DNA of 64,000 nt from Pseudoalteromonas aurantia 208 (GTDB lineage: Bacteria > Pseudomonadota > Gammaproteobacteria > Enterobacterales > Alteromonadaceae), in contig NZ_AQGV01000009.1 in NCBI RefSeq assembly GCF_014858725.1, forward strand, positions 62,001-126,000, read 5' to 3'. The notes beneath the pieces are model-generated. The model searched no databases. It was not told the origin of the DNA and saw only the letters and a list, made by a program, of their open reading frames with translations. Positions 17,281 to 26,243 of this stretch are shown in pieces. The position numbers and the translations under genes were made by a program. Each line of letters starts with the position of its first letter. The stretch's first letter is position 1.

Positions 17281-18141
17281 TTAAGTCGCAAATCCTTCTG
17301 GCATCGTCGTTTGATGGCCATTCACGGATAATTTTTTAATGACCTTCTCTTCATTTGGGTAGGCTTCAATCAGCGCGTCGGCAATCCCTGCAGTAAAGCA
17401 ACTTCCCGTGAAGCCTGGTGCCATTGTACAGCCAAATAACGCATACTGGCCGCCCTCGACCAAACACCCTCCCTGCCAAACCCCCGCAGGTATCAAATAC
17501 TGACAAACATGACCATTGGTAAAGTCAGTGCCGAGCACGACTTGCTCCGAATCTCCATTCGGGTATAGAAGCGTCAATTCTAGCGGATCACCACCATAAA
17601 AATGCCAAACCTCATCAAAGGTCAATTTATGAAAACAGGATACACTGGTTAAGCTATCACAGTACAAGCCTATCATCGCAGTACCCACTGGCTCACCGTG
17701 CGTATTGTTACTGCTGGAACGCCATGTACTTTTAAAAAGTGTACTTTCGACAGGTAATCGTTCAAAACGATAATGTCGTAATACCGCCATTATTTCCGGC
17801 GTTATAGGCTGATGTTTAAAATGCACTAAGTCACACACATCAACAATCGCATCTGTGTTTAACGCCCCGTAAATATGGGGGAAAAGGGCTGGTGAAGACA
17901 TTGTGGTACTTGGTGCTTCATAACGTAACGGTGAGTTGATTAAACTCACATCAACAACCAACACAGACAAGGCTAAGTGATTATCAAAAAAACGCGATAC
18001 CACTTCAGCAACTTGGTGATACTCACAAGCATGGATAAATCCTTCACTGTTTAATGATGCGGGTACATAATTTAATTCAGAAGTAATCGATGTAACATCG
18101 GCTGTAGGAACAATAATAAATATCGCACTCGTATCAGTCAT
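17281..18141 (-). CDS. DUF952-DUF985 (cupin) fusion protein
   Basis: A 286-residue two-domain protein. Residues of about 1-100 match DUF952 (LNSEGFIHACEYHQV, then FPHIYGALNTDAIVDV), and residues of about 120-270 match DUF985, a cupin (FHKLTFDEVWHFYGGDPLEL with the metal-ligand His/Glu pattern, VPAGVWQGG-like IPAGVWQGG, CTMAPGFTGSCF). The two domains are normally encoded separately. The ATG at 18141 is preferred over a GTG ten codons upstream. The cupin histidines suggest a metal-dependent enzyme acting on a small molecule. There is no signal peptide, so it is cytoplasmic. Function unknown. Confidence 0.82.
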   Translation of the reverse strand: MTDTSAIFIIVPTADVTSITSELNYVPASLNSEGFIHACEYHQVAEVVSRFFDNHLALSVLVVDVSLINSPLRYEAPSTTMSSPALFPHIYGALNTDAIVDVCDLVHFKHQPITPEIMAVLRHYRFERLPVESTLFKSTWRSSSNNTHGEPVGTAMIGLYCDSLTSVSCFHKLTFDEVWHFYGGDPLELTLLYPNGDSEQVVLGTDFTNGHVCQYLIPAGVWQGGCLVEGGQYALFGCTMAPGFTGSCFTAGIADALIEAYPNEEKVIKKLSVNGHQTTMPEGFAT

Positions 18142-18528
18142 CTCTGTTCTCAGATAAAAACAACAAAGCACGTATCATGGCATCATAACCCTTTATAGAA
18201 CATCCTTATTTCTAAAAAGCGATAATTTAGGTGACTTTATCTAGAGGCTATTGATTTTTGCAGTTCTATTTTTGTTCTCTTTGAGCATGCTTTTATCGCG
18301 GCGCTTAATATGTGGCCTAGTAATCTAAGCGAATATTAAGCAACAAAGAGAAAGGGCTGCTCAAAAAAATCGGTAGGCAGCGCTTGATTGGCTTTTCTAC
18401 TGTGTTATCGGCTGACTCACATGGAATAACCATGCTATGCAGCCTCCACTTTGTATGAAATTCAATCAAATTGCTGTAAAAATGAACCTAACAGATCAAC
18501 AGCCCCTAATATCAATCAAATCATTAAT
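18142..18528. other. 387-base gene-free region holding a possible small mobile-element remnant
   Basis: No open frame or RNA gene is seen here. The region carries the promoter side of the DUF952-DUF985 gene and, at 18354-18505, a 152-base segment bounded by short inverted ends that is listed separately. Confidence 0.6.
18354..18505. mobile_element. possible MITE or IS-end remnant (152 bases)
   Basis: The segment starts GGGCTG (18354) and ends CAGCCC (18505), so the termini are inverted 6-mers, with a weaker match a few bases further in. It has no coding frame and several stops in all frames. No target-site duplication is obvious. This could be a non-autonomous element or one decayed end of an IS. 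Chance occurrence of 6-base ends cannot be excluded without a genome-wide copy search. Confidence 0.3.
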
Positions 18529-21120
18529 TTACTTATTGCCCTTACCTGAGTAATAAATCACCACAGGCTCAGAGTAGTTCGGCGCATGATCGTAACTAAA
18601 TACACCATAATACTTACTCAAATCGGCATTACCAAAATTATCCAGTGTATACGTATCTGGCCCGCCATATAGCTTGACGCCATCAAAAGGAGAGCGCGGC
18701 GGATGAAAGCGATTTCTGACCACAAAGCAACCCACTAAATCGCCGCTATCTGGATTATCCCAAGTTAACTTAACAACCCCATTCTCATTGTGTGTTTGTA
18801 AATTAGTGGGGGAAGGCAGCGGCTCATTACGACGTTCAATATACTGAATATTCAATGTCGTCGCTTGCTCTGCGTGGCAATCAGCCCAATTTATTAAAGC
18901 ATTGCTCGCTTGTGATTCTGCGGTTGCGCGAATAATAAAATAATAAGGAGAATTTGCCTTATGCAATCGCGCCAGCTCTTGCAGGCTGTAGCTGTCAAAA
19001 ATAAAGTTATGCGCAGTACGCTCTTTCAGCTGCTCATTACTCACTTCATAGCCTATGTACTCTATTTTTTGTCGCTGCTTTACATGCTTAAAATCAACAT
19101 CTTTAAGCTCGACCAATTCAACCGTAAACCGCACATCTTTCGCTGACGACAAACTATTACGACTATATAAAGTTAAGCAGGCTTGCGTGAACACCGTCTT
19201 TAGTGGGTCTAGATGCTGCAAATGCTCAAATGCCAATTGTCCGTACACGATTTCACCTTGACCATCAAATCCAGATGCCAATTTTTCTGCGACTACTTTG
19301 TCTTGGTAAATCGTATTACACGCAGACATTGTCAATGCTAAGCGTTGCTCCGGTAACTGATAAATAAGCTCTAAATTAGGTCGATAATGTAAACCACTAC
19401 CAAATGGACCGTAGCCGATATCAAACTGCATAACTTGTGAATCATTACCTAACGGCAAGGTATCTGGGCCTTGTATCCGTAATAATAGCGTTTTATCCGC
19501 TAATAACTTGTTTAAAAGTGCGCGTTCTACGCCATTGAATGACCACTTTAGCCAAATTCCTTGCGTCATTTTATCTGATTCAATGGTTTCACCTAACGTA
19601 TGTAACGGCGTCGCTTCCATCACTTTATCAAAGTCATAAATGTCCTCTATCAAAGAGGCATCTAAAACAGAAATTGACCACTCACCATACTTCTCTATTT
19701 TTGTGGCAACACGATTCATCGGGTATAGGAAGAATTGTGCGGTCTCAATACGTGAGCCATCCTCTATCGTACTTAAATCATAAGCGACTACACCTAAACT
19801 CACGCCCCGGCCTTTATCCACTCCGATAAACATGGAGTTATATCCAAAATGTTCTTTATTCTTATTACTAAAATTTTGTGATAAATATCCGACATGCTCT
19901 CTCGCTGGAAATAATGTACGGCCGCATTGGTGCGAGGCTAATGTGGTTTTCAATCGTAATTCAGGTCTAAAAGGGGATTTTATCTTGGTGACTTTGTCAA
20001 CTGCGCGAATATTATAAAAATAGAACTGGCCGCTATTGAGTTGTGTATCTACAAACTCAAGTGACTTAGTAATTGCCACCAAATTCGCTTCCGTACACGG
20101 ACTTTTATTATGCTCACTGCGATATACTTCAAAATATATATCCTCTCGTGCTTCATATTGCCATTGCAGCTCTACGCTGTCATGCGTGACGTGCCCTATG
20201 GTAAAGTCACTCACTCGACTTGGCGCCAATGGAGAATAATTAATTGCTTCACTTAAAGCATGTAACACCGCAGGAATATTTTCCGCGACACTTTGTGACA
20301 TGTTTTTCATGTAATCTGGAATATTGCGCGTACCCACCTCAACAACAGTTGCAATAATCCCTTTACGATAATAATACTCTCGGCCACTCCCATTAATGAG
20401 CTGCGCCGGTGGCTTTCCGCGATGAATGCCATATTGTCGCCCTGTCACTTTGCGAATTTCGTTGTTCATGTTCGCGCAAAGCACATTAAGATCAGTGCCT
20501 TCAATTTCAACTTCATGGTTAAACTTATGCGCAGGGAAAAATACATTCCCTTGTGAATGATAATCTAAAGCAATACGAATATTGTCATGTGCTTCTACAA
20601 AATCGCGGATGGCACAGGTTTCCGGTTCAGAAAAAGCATGAGGGCCACCATAAGTATTGGTATGGGTATTGTGGTTGCGCATAAATTTTGCGTCGAAGTT
20701 ACGATTCAGATCAACGCCAAATGTACCATCTCCGTTATTACGACGGTTCTTTCGCCAAAATGAAAAATGGTTACGTGAGTACTCAAAACCATCGGGGTTT
20801 AAGCACGGTACCATATATAAAGTATTGCGCGTCAAGGCTGTTTGTAATTTCGGGTTGAAGCGGTAATTATCTATAACATACTCAATAAACTTAATTGCCA
20901 ATTCATTACCAATCCATTCTCGCGCATGAATTGAACCGGTATAAAGTAAAGCGGGTTTGTCGTCTGCATAAGTGACATCGAGCGATACCGTGACCAACAT
21001 GATGGGCCTATTTTCCCAAGTGTTTCCGATGCTTTGTAAGCGAATTAAATGTGGGTGCTCACTCATTGCCTGCTGTAAAAAATCAATGGTATCTTGATAC
21101 GATGCATATTGGATTTTCAT
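18529..21120 (-). CDS. M14 zinc carboxypeptidase with fibronectin III and DNRLRE-like C-terminal domains, no signal peptide
   Basis: An 863-residue protein. The N-terminal 290 residues are a complete M14 carboxypeptidase: zinc ligands H65 and E68 in HAREW and H188 in DYHSQG, substrate-binding DLNRNFD (N139-R140), and the catalytic E261 in TVVEVGTRN. A fibronectin-III-like domain (about 298-390) and beta-rich regions follow, resembling DNRLRE/carbohydrate-type modules, then a second FN3-like unit near 770. Unlike most bacterial carboxypeptidases of this type, no signal peptide is visible at the N-terminus (MKIQYASYQDTIDFLQQ). It lies downstream of two ATP-grasp genes on the same strand but beyond a terminator. 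Confidence 0.88.
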   Translation of the reverse strand: MKIQYASYQDTIDFLQQAMSEHPHLIRLQSIGNTWENRPIMLVTVSLDVTYADDKPALLYTGSIHAREWIGNELAIKFIEYVIDNYRFNPKLQTALTRNTLYMVPCLNPDGFEYSRNHFSFWRKNRRNNGDGTFGVDLNRNFDAKFMRNHNTHTNTYGGPHAFSEPETCAIRDFVEAHDNIRIALDYHSQGNVFFPAHKFNHEVEIEGTDLNVLCANMNNEIRKVTGRQYGIHRGKPPAQLINGSGREYYYRKGIIATVVEVGTRNIPDYMKNMSQSVAENIPAVLHALSEAINYSPLAPSRVSDFTIGHVTHDSVELQWQYEAREDIYFEVYRSEHNKSPCTEANLVAITKSLEFVDTQLNSGQFYFYNIRAVDKVTKIKSPFRPELRLKTTLASHQCGRTLFPAREHVGYLSQNFSNKNKEHFGYNSMFIGVDKGRGVSLGVVAYDLSTIEDGSRIETAQFFLYPMNRVATKIEKYGEWSISVLDASLIEDIYDFDKVMEATPLHTLGETIESDKMTQGIWLKWSFNGVERALLNKLLADKTLLLRIQGPDTLPLGNDSQVMQFDIGYGPFGSGLHYRPNLELIYQLPEQRLALTMSACNTIYQDKVVAEKLASGFDGQGEIVYGQLAFEHLQHLDPLKTVFTQACLTLYSRNSLSSAKDVRFTVELVELKDVDFKHVKQRQKIEYIGYEVSNEQLKERTAHNFIFDSYSLQELARLHKANSPYYFIIRATAESQASNALINWADCHAEQATTLNIQYIERRNEPLPSPTNLQTHNENGVVKLTWDNPDSGDLVGCFVVRNRFHPPRSPFDGVKLYGGPDTYTLDNFGNADLSKYYGVFSYDHAPNYSEPVVIYYSGKGNK

Positions 21121-21155
21121 AAATATCTCTTTGGCTAAAAAGTTTAAGACAAAAA

Positions 21156-21177
21156 ACCCGTGCTTAATGGCACGGGT
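21156..21177 (-). terminator. strong intrinsic terminator with the stop codon in its loop
   Basis: On the minus strand ACCCGTGC pairs with GCACGGGT (21177-21170 and 21163-21156) around a 6-base loop, followed by a run of six T. The loop contains the TAA stop of the ATP-grasp gene ending at 21164. It lies between the ATP-grasp and M14 genes. Confidence 0.85.
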
Positions 21178-22552
21178 GAGCTGTGGCTATTTGCTGCCAG
21201 TGAGAAACTATTTTCTGCAGCTTTTTGTCTTTTAGATTTTTAACAACACACAACTGTTCCGGATCGCTATTGAGTACATCCACCACGCCATGGGCGCCAA
21301 ATGTGTGCATGATGTCATCAATCATTTTTTGACCAATGCCTTTCACTTCAGCGAGTATGGCACGAACTTGTTCCTCACTATAAACGGGTAAATGTACGTT
21401 ATTATCATTCGCCGCTTCATCACTGGCAGGTAAGCTTTGTGACTGTTTACCTGTGCTTATTTCTGATGACGTCAGCACAAAATTATCCTGCAGATTCCAA
21501 ACTTCACTCGGCCACTCTTCTTTGCTCAAGTAACGAGTATCTAAAATAGGATAGTTTTGTTCATCTAAACCATTGAATACTTCTCCACTGTCTTGGCTGG
21601 GTGTATAACGAGAAAAGCCTATATGGCGCATGGTTCGTAATAATCGCGTATCAATTTTCCCAAGCTCCTCCCAATTATAAATGGGTATATTTGGCTTGCT
21701 AAACCGGCCATCTCCAAGTAACCACATGAGATATTGCCCAATCCAGTCTCGAATATACGGAAATGCAGCAAAAGCAGTGGCACATTCTAAGATACGCAAC
21801 TTACCATCTTTACCTAGAGCAATATCACATGCCCAATATTCCGCATTCGCCGATTTTGAAGTGCGAATAGCCAACTCTAATACGGCATCCGGTACGCCTT
21901 GATAATCCATGCTACCCCCTTGACTGGTATTAGTTAACCATTCACCTTCGGGGGGTCTGCGCCAAAATGCACACACAGGTTTATGGCCAATAAGCATCAC
22001 TCGAATATCCGCTTCCATCGGCACAAAATCTTGTACATACACAGGGTAATACTTTTTTTCACTCAAAAGCTGCTGGGCCTGTGATTCACTATCCACTTTA
22101 TGTACGAAATACCCACCATAGTTAGAAGGCCCATATGAGCGCTTAATGATTTTTGGATAAGTTGCTTTCGCTAAAAATGCTTGCGCTTTTTCTGGTATAT
22201 AAAAAATTTCGGTATGTGGGGTTGGCAAATCATATTTACGACAAAAGTGGGTCACATTTTCTTTCGATTTATTTGAGAACTGACTGTCAAGCGACGGTAA
22301 AAAACGGACATTAGGGAGTCCTCTGGCAATATCTCGAAATGCTTCATAAGCAGTAGCCGGAATATTACCAATGAGTACATCGATTTTTTTCTTTTTAACT
22401 TCATTAATAAAGCGCGCTTTATCGTCTCCCCAATGATAAGTCACTTGCTCTATTTTATCCGGCCAACCTTTAAAGTTTGATTTATCAAAAAAGCGTAATA
22501 CATAATCTAAATACAGTAATCCAATCTTTGGTAGAGGAGTATGTGTTGTCAT
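21164..22552 (-). CDS. RimK-like ATP-grasp ligase with C-terminal helix-hairpin-helix domain
   Basis: A 462-residue protein. Residues of about 115-300 form an ATP-grasp fold: PKIIKRSYGPSNYGGYFV for the nucleotide-binding lysine and glycine-rich loop, ADIRVMLIGHKPVCAFWRR, TNTSQGGS, and the metal-binding WACDIALGKDGKLRILEC. The last 65 residues (AILAEVKGIGQKMIDDIMHTF ...) look like a helix-hairpin-helix, a module usually linked to DNA or protein contacts and unexpected on a RimK-type ligase. It starts three bases after the stop of the first ATP-grasp gene. It is expected to join a carboxylate to an amine using ATP. The substrate is unknown. Confidence 0.82.
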   Translation of the reverse strand: MTTHTPLPKIGLLYLDYVLRFFDKSNFKGWPDKIEQVTYHWGDDKARFINEVKKKKIDVLIGNIPATAYEAFRDIARGLPNVRFLPSLDSQFSNKSKENVTHFCRKYDLPTPHTEIFYIPEKAQAFLAKATYPKIIKRSYGPSNYGGYFVHKVDSESQAQQLLSEKKYYPVYVQDFVPMEADIRVMLIGHKPVCAFWRRPPEGEWLTNTSQGGSMDYQGVPDAVLELAIRTSKSANAEYWACDIALGKDGKLRILECATAFAAFPYIRDWIGQYLMWLLGDGRFSKPNIPIYNWEELGKIDTRLLRTMRHIGFSRYTPSQDSGEVFNGLDEQNYPILDTRYLSKEEWPSEVWNLQDNFVLTSSEISTGKQSQSLPASDEAANDNNVHLPVYSEEQVRAILAEVKGIGQKMIDDIMHTFGAHGVVDVLNSDPEQLCVVKNLKDKKLQKIVSHWQQIATAHPCH

Positions 22553-22555
22553 TAT

Positions 22556-23491
22556 TTAGGCCACCTTGGCTGAGTGAAGTGCGAGTTTGCGTTGTACTGT
22601 TTTATCGATAAGGTCGACCATAGCGTCGAGCTTGTTTTGATTAAAATTAATCCCAAGCGCTTCTTGCTCTGGGGTTGCAAATGCTGGGATAGTGTTGATT
22701 TCTAGGACGACATACTCTTCTTTTTCACGATCATAAATGAGATCTACACCCGCAATCTCAAGCCCTAATAACTGAGTAGCTTGGATCGCTAAGTCTATGA
22801 CTTCTTGTCCGGGCTCACGTACAAACACCGAGCCACCACTGGTGATATTGGTTTTCCAATCATCTTTAGGCGCTTTTCGGCCATAGCACCCAACACACTT
22901 ACCATCGACAATATCAATCCGATAATCGGTATTGTCATAATTAATAAAGCGCTCGACATAAAAGTACCGAAGATCTGTTCGACTCAAAAAGGGCAATAAC
23001 ATATCAAGTGCTTGTTCACCATCTATTTTAACAATACCCACGCCTCCCCACCCATCGGTTGGTTTGTAGACTAACTTACCGCCAAAATCTCGAATCGCGC
23101 CTTTTAAGCCGTCAATATCATTTTTATGGCATAGACGATAATCTGGGGTTGCAACACCATGACTACTCAGCAAATGGGATGTGCGAAACTTATCTTCTGC
23201 AAGTGAAAATGCATTGAAATTATTAAGTGTCGGAATTGCTTGGCTAAGCACTTGATATAAATATAACTGGTATTGAGTTTGCTGCCCTGCGTTATAACTT
23301 AAAAAGACATCAAGCTGCTCCATGGCGACACCATTGCATATCACTTCACCACCTTGTGCTCGCGCATCACGTAAATTTAACCCGGTACTGGTTTGGATCC
23401 CTCGCTCTGCCAATGCATGAACTAGTTTTCTCTCGATGGCCGATCCCCCACCATTTTCATACATCCAAATACCCACATGTGGTGCTGTCAC
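22556..23491 (-). CDS. RimK-like ATP-grasp ligase
   Basis: A 311-residue ATP-grasp protein with a preATP-grasp N-terminal domain (about 1-110), a nucleotide-binding KLVYKPTDGWGGVGIVKID, a central DYRIDIVDGKCVGCYGRKA with TNITSGGSVF, and the metal-binding GVDLIYD and VLEINTIPAF. This arrangement matches RimK, LysX and similar ligases that add an amino acid to a carboxylate, forming an amide with ATP hydrolysis. The start is GTG 23491 with AAGGAG six bases upstream. It is first in the two-ligase operon and divergent from the M20 peptidase gene. No lysine- or arginine-biosynthetic carrier protein (LysW type) is nearby. Confidence 0.86.
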   Translation of the reverse strand: MTAPHVGIWMYENGGGSAIERKLVHALAERGIQTSTGLNLRDARAQGGEVICNGVAMEQLDVFLSYNAGQQTQYQLYLYQVLSQAIPTLNNFNAFSLAEDKFRTSHLLSSHGVATPDYRLCHKNDIDGLKGAIRDFGGKLVYKPTDGWGGVGIVKIDGEQALDMLLPFLSRTDLRYFYVERFINYDNTDYRIDIVDGKCVGCYGRKAPKDDWKTNITSGGSVFVREPGQEVIDLAIQATQLLGLEIAGVDLIYDREKEEYVVLEINTIPAFATPEQEALGINFNQNKLDAMVDLIDKTVQRKLALHSAKVA

Positions 23492-23661
23492 TTTTTTCTC
23501 CTTGGTAAGCTGTATTGTTTTTAAACTGAACGCTAATTTAAAAGGATCTGTATGACATATTTTTGACCAAAATCGACGGACAAAATTTGTTCATAAAAGC
23601 TTCACTGAAATGCAACCCGATATCGCGAGGATCTGCCACAACGAAATTCAGGGAGTTGATA

Positions 23662-24804
23662 ATGACACAGATAAACTTTGATGAATTAGCGAGCCTAATT
23701 CGTTGTAATTCTCATAGTAAAAATAAAGTAAATGTAGACTTACATGGGGAGCAAATGATTGAGCTGCTAGGGCCGCTCGGCTTTTCGCTGACACGTTACC
23801 AAAGGGAGCATATAGGTGATCATTTATTATTTCATACTCCAAAGAAAACGGGTCGAAAAGTCTTGCTGTTAGGCCATTTAGATACTGTATTTCCCGATGG
23901 GACTTTTAATGAGTTTCATCAAGATGACGAGTGGGTGTATGGCCCTGGCGTATGTGATATGAAAGGCGGAAACTTTGTTGCTTTGAATGCGCTGAGACAA
24001 TTGCGTCAACAATGTGGCCCCCTTTATAACATAGACTTTTTACTCGTCAGCGACGAAGAGATTGGTAGTGATGACAGCAAAGCATTAACAACCGAGCTCG
24101 CCACGCATTATGATGCGTGTTTAGTTTTTGAAGCAGCAGGGAAAAATCATGAAGTTGTGGTTGCTCGCAAAGGCATCGCAACTTTTGATATCTGTATAAC
24201 AGGCAAAGCGGCGCATGCTGGCAACCATTATAGTGAAGGCATTGATGCCAACTTTGCTTTAGCCAACTTATTACTGGAAATGACCAGCCTCAGCGACTTA
24301 AAGCGCGGTAGTACCGTCAACGTTGGGAAGATTTCTGGTGGATTAGGGGCTAACACTATTTCACCGAAAGCCAACATGTTAGTCGAAGCGCGGTTCACAT
24401 CAAAAACAGAACAACAACGATTACTCAAAGGCATTGAGAATATTTGTTTGGCGGTTGAAATTACGGGCGTAGAAATCGCTATCAATGGCGGTTTACAACG
24501 TGGTGTCATGGTACCAAACGACGAGCAGCAGTATCTACTCGAACAAATATCAAAGATTTTAGGCTCCCCACTCGCTGTAGAACATCGTGGTGGCGTCTCC
24601 GATGCCAATACAGTCTCCGCTGCTGGCACAGCCACACTAGATGGCTTTGGCCCTTATGGTGATGGTGATCACACCATTCATGAGCGTGCGCTAAAATCAA
24701 GTTTTGCACTGCGTATTGAACAAGTCAGTAAAATTCTATCCGCTTGGTGCTTTAATACACCTTTTGAATCGATTAATACCTCTGAGCAGGTGGTGACCCC
24801 TTAG
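23662..24804 (+). CDS. M20 family carboxypeptidase (carboxypeptidase G2-like)
   Basis: A 380-residue zinc peptidase with all M20 hallmarks: GHLDTVFPDG (H72, D74), GVCDMKGG (bridging D99), the catalytic pair SDEEIGS (E132/E133), RKGIATFDICITGKAAHAG opening the lid domain, and a C-terminal GDGDHTIHE histidine. The ATG at 23662 is chosen because GGGAG lies upstream and the family starts here, although an in-frame start exists 33 codons earlier. CPG2-type enzymes remove C-terminal glutamate from folate or peptides. It is divergent from the ATP-grasp pair over a shared 170-base control region, so it may undo or recycle their product. Confidence 0.87.
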   Translation: MTQINFDELASLIRCNSHSKNKVNVDLHGEQMIELLGPLGFSLTRYQREHIGDHLLFHTPKKTGRKVLLLGHLDTVFPDGTFNEFHQDDEWVYGPGVCDMKGGNFVALNALRQLRQQCGPLYNIDFLLVSDEEIGSDDSKALTTELATHYDACLVFEAAGKNHEVVVARKGIATFDICITGKAAHAGNHYSEGIDANFALANLLLEMTSLSDLKRGSTVNVGKISGGLGANTISPKANMLVEARFTSKTEQQRLLKGIENICLAVEITGVEIAINGGLQRGVMVPNDEQQYLLEQISKILGSPLAVEHRGGVSDANTVSAAGTATLDGFGPYGDGDHTIHERALKSSFALRIEQVSKILSAWCFNTPFESINTSEQVVTP

Positions 24805-24832
24805 ATCTAAAACTCACACAGCGCATGCACCA

Positions 24833-25642
24833 TTACTTCTGACACTTATGACAAAAAATGGTGCTTCGCTGACCAAGCCTAATTTCTTGTAATTGGGTAT
24901 CGCATGTAAAACACGCCTCACCTTTACGTCCATAAACAAGCAGCTGTTGAGCAAAGTAACCCGGTTTTCCATCCGTTTGTGAAAAATCTTTCAGTGTCGT
25001 GCCACCTTGCTCAATCGCAGCTGAAAGTGTGTCTTTAATGATTGGGGTTAATGCTTGAAAACGCTTTAACGATACTTTTCCTGCTTCTTTTTTAGGGTGT
25101 ATTCCTGCTTTAAATAAAGATTCATTCGCATAAATATTGCCTACACCTACCACCACATGGTTATCCATAATAAATTGCTTAATAGGTATTTTTTTACCTC
25201 GAGAACGCTCATATAAATGTAGCGCAGTAAACGCCCCCGTTAATGGCTCTGGTCCGAGCTTTGCAAACAATGTATGGCTTGTACCTAATGCCTGCCATAA
25301 GCATGCACCAAAACGCCGCGCATCATTTAATCTTAACGCCTTACCATTCTCAAAGTGAATTTCCACATGATCATGCTTTTTCAATGGCTCCTCGATAGGT
25401 ACTATCCGTAAATGTCCAGACATACCTAAATGTAAAATGACGCTACCGACCGCCGTATCCAATAACAAATATTTGGCTCTGCGCCGTACATTCTCAATCT
25501 TCAAATTAACAATGGTCGTTACATCATCGGGTATCGGCCATCGTAGGCTTGGGTTATGAATAAGCACTTGTGTTACCGTTTGATCTTGAACGTGTGGGTG
25601 TATGCCTAACCGGCTCACTTCTACTTCTGGTAATTCAGGCAT
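24833..25642 (-). CDS. mutM: formamidopyrimidine-DNA glycosylase
   Basis: MutM/Fpg excises 8-oxoguanine and formamidopyrimidines from DNA and cleaves the abasic site. The mature N-terminus [14 protein letters not shown] provides the catalytic proline P2 and E3, [13 protein letters not shown] gives the lysine/loop region, and the C-terminal zinc finger has two CxxC pairs (CFTCDTQ and CHKCQK) 16 residues apart. The 269-residue length is standard. The 171-residue gene 17 bases upstream probably shares its transcript. In E. coli mutM adjoins rpmBG, but here it is 36 kb away. Confidence 0.97.
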   Translation of the reverse strand: MPELPEVEVSRLGIHPHVQDQTVTQVLIHNPSLRWPIPDDVTTIVNLKIENVRRRAKYLLLDTAVGSVILHLGMSGHLRIVPIEEPLKKHDHVEIHFENGKALRLNDARRFGACLWQALGTSHTLFAKLGPEPLTGAFTALHLYERSRGKKIPIKQFIMDNHVVVGVGNIYANESLFKAGIHPKKEAGKVSLKRFQALTPIIKDTLSAAIEQGGTTLKDFSQTDGKPGYFAQQLLVYGRKGEACFTCDTQLQEIRLGQRSTIFCHKCQK

Positions 25643-25659
25643 AAAATACTCTGTAATAA

Positions 25660-26160
25660 TTAATTCGCAAATCCCGTATTTTCAGACTTGCCAATTTCTA
25701 AAGGTAAAAATAATTGCGGTACTAGTTCCATCGGCACCGATAACCAGAGGTGCTGCTGTTTATCAAATAAGTAGTACTGCTCATTATCCAAATATAGTTG
25801 ATAACTTAACGGTAATTCTTGCCCAGCTAGCCAAAAACGTGCAACTGTTATGGCTTTATCTGCACTTAACCTTATGTCGACAACTTCTAATTGCAATGAT
25901 AACCATAAGTTTACCAAAGACTGCATTTTTTCTGGCTTTGCTTGCCAAGGTCCATCTATACGCCACGACGTTCCTATACGCTCAATTTTATAACCAGGAA
26001 ACGCTAACGTCAGTACAAAGCTTTGCGCTGGTAACAAGGCTTTTGGCCCAGAAACCTGACTCTCTGGAGCCAATTTATGGTGTACGCCATTGAGAAAAAA
26101 AATCATCAAAAGCATCGAGAAAATCACAACGTTATTCCACGCTTTACGACTTAAGCCCAT
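25660..26160 (-). CDS. membrane-anchored hypothetical protein
   Basis: A protein of 166 residues with an N-terminal hydrophobic helix (about 10-28) and a mostly beta-strand soluble part that would face the periplasm. I do not recognise the family. The ATG at 26160 is preferred over one five codons upstream because GGAAACTGCT precedes it. It lies just upstream of mutM on the same strand, so both may be co-transcribed. There is no catalytic motif. Patterns such as [20 protein letters not shown] look like a beta-sandwich fold, which is only an impression. Confidence 0.65.
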   Translation of the reverse strand: MGLSRKAWNNVVIFSMLLMIFFLNGVHHKLAPESQVSGPKALLPAQSFVLTLAFPGYKIERIGTSWRIDGPWQAKPEKMQSLVNLWLSLQLEVVDIRLSADKAITVARFWLAGQELPLSYQLYLDNEQYYLFDKQQHLWLSVPMELVPQLFLPLEIGKSENTGFAN

Positions 26161-26243
26161 AGCAGTTTCCTTCATAAATATTGCTCGCAGTGTAGCTACA
26201 TTTAGCTACACACACAAACCCAACTATACTAGTATCAATTCTT

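Noticed and set aside
24228..24635. 135-codon antisense open frame within the M20 peptidase gene
   Set aside because: It is opposite a clearly conserved enzyme whose motifs are intact, so it is a shadow frame.
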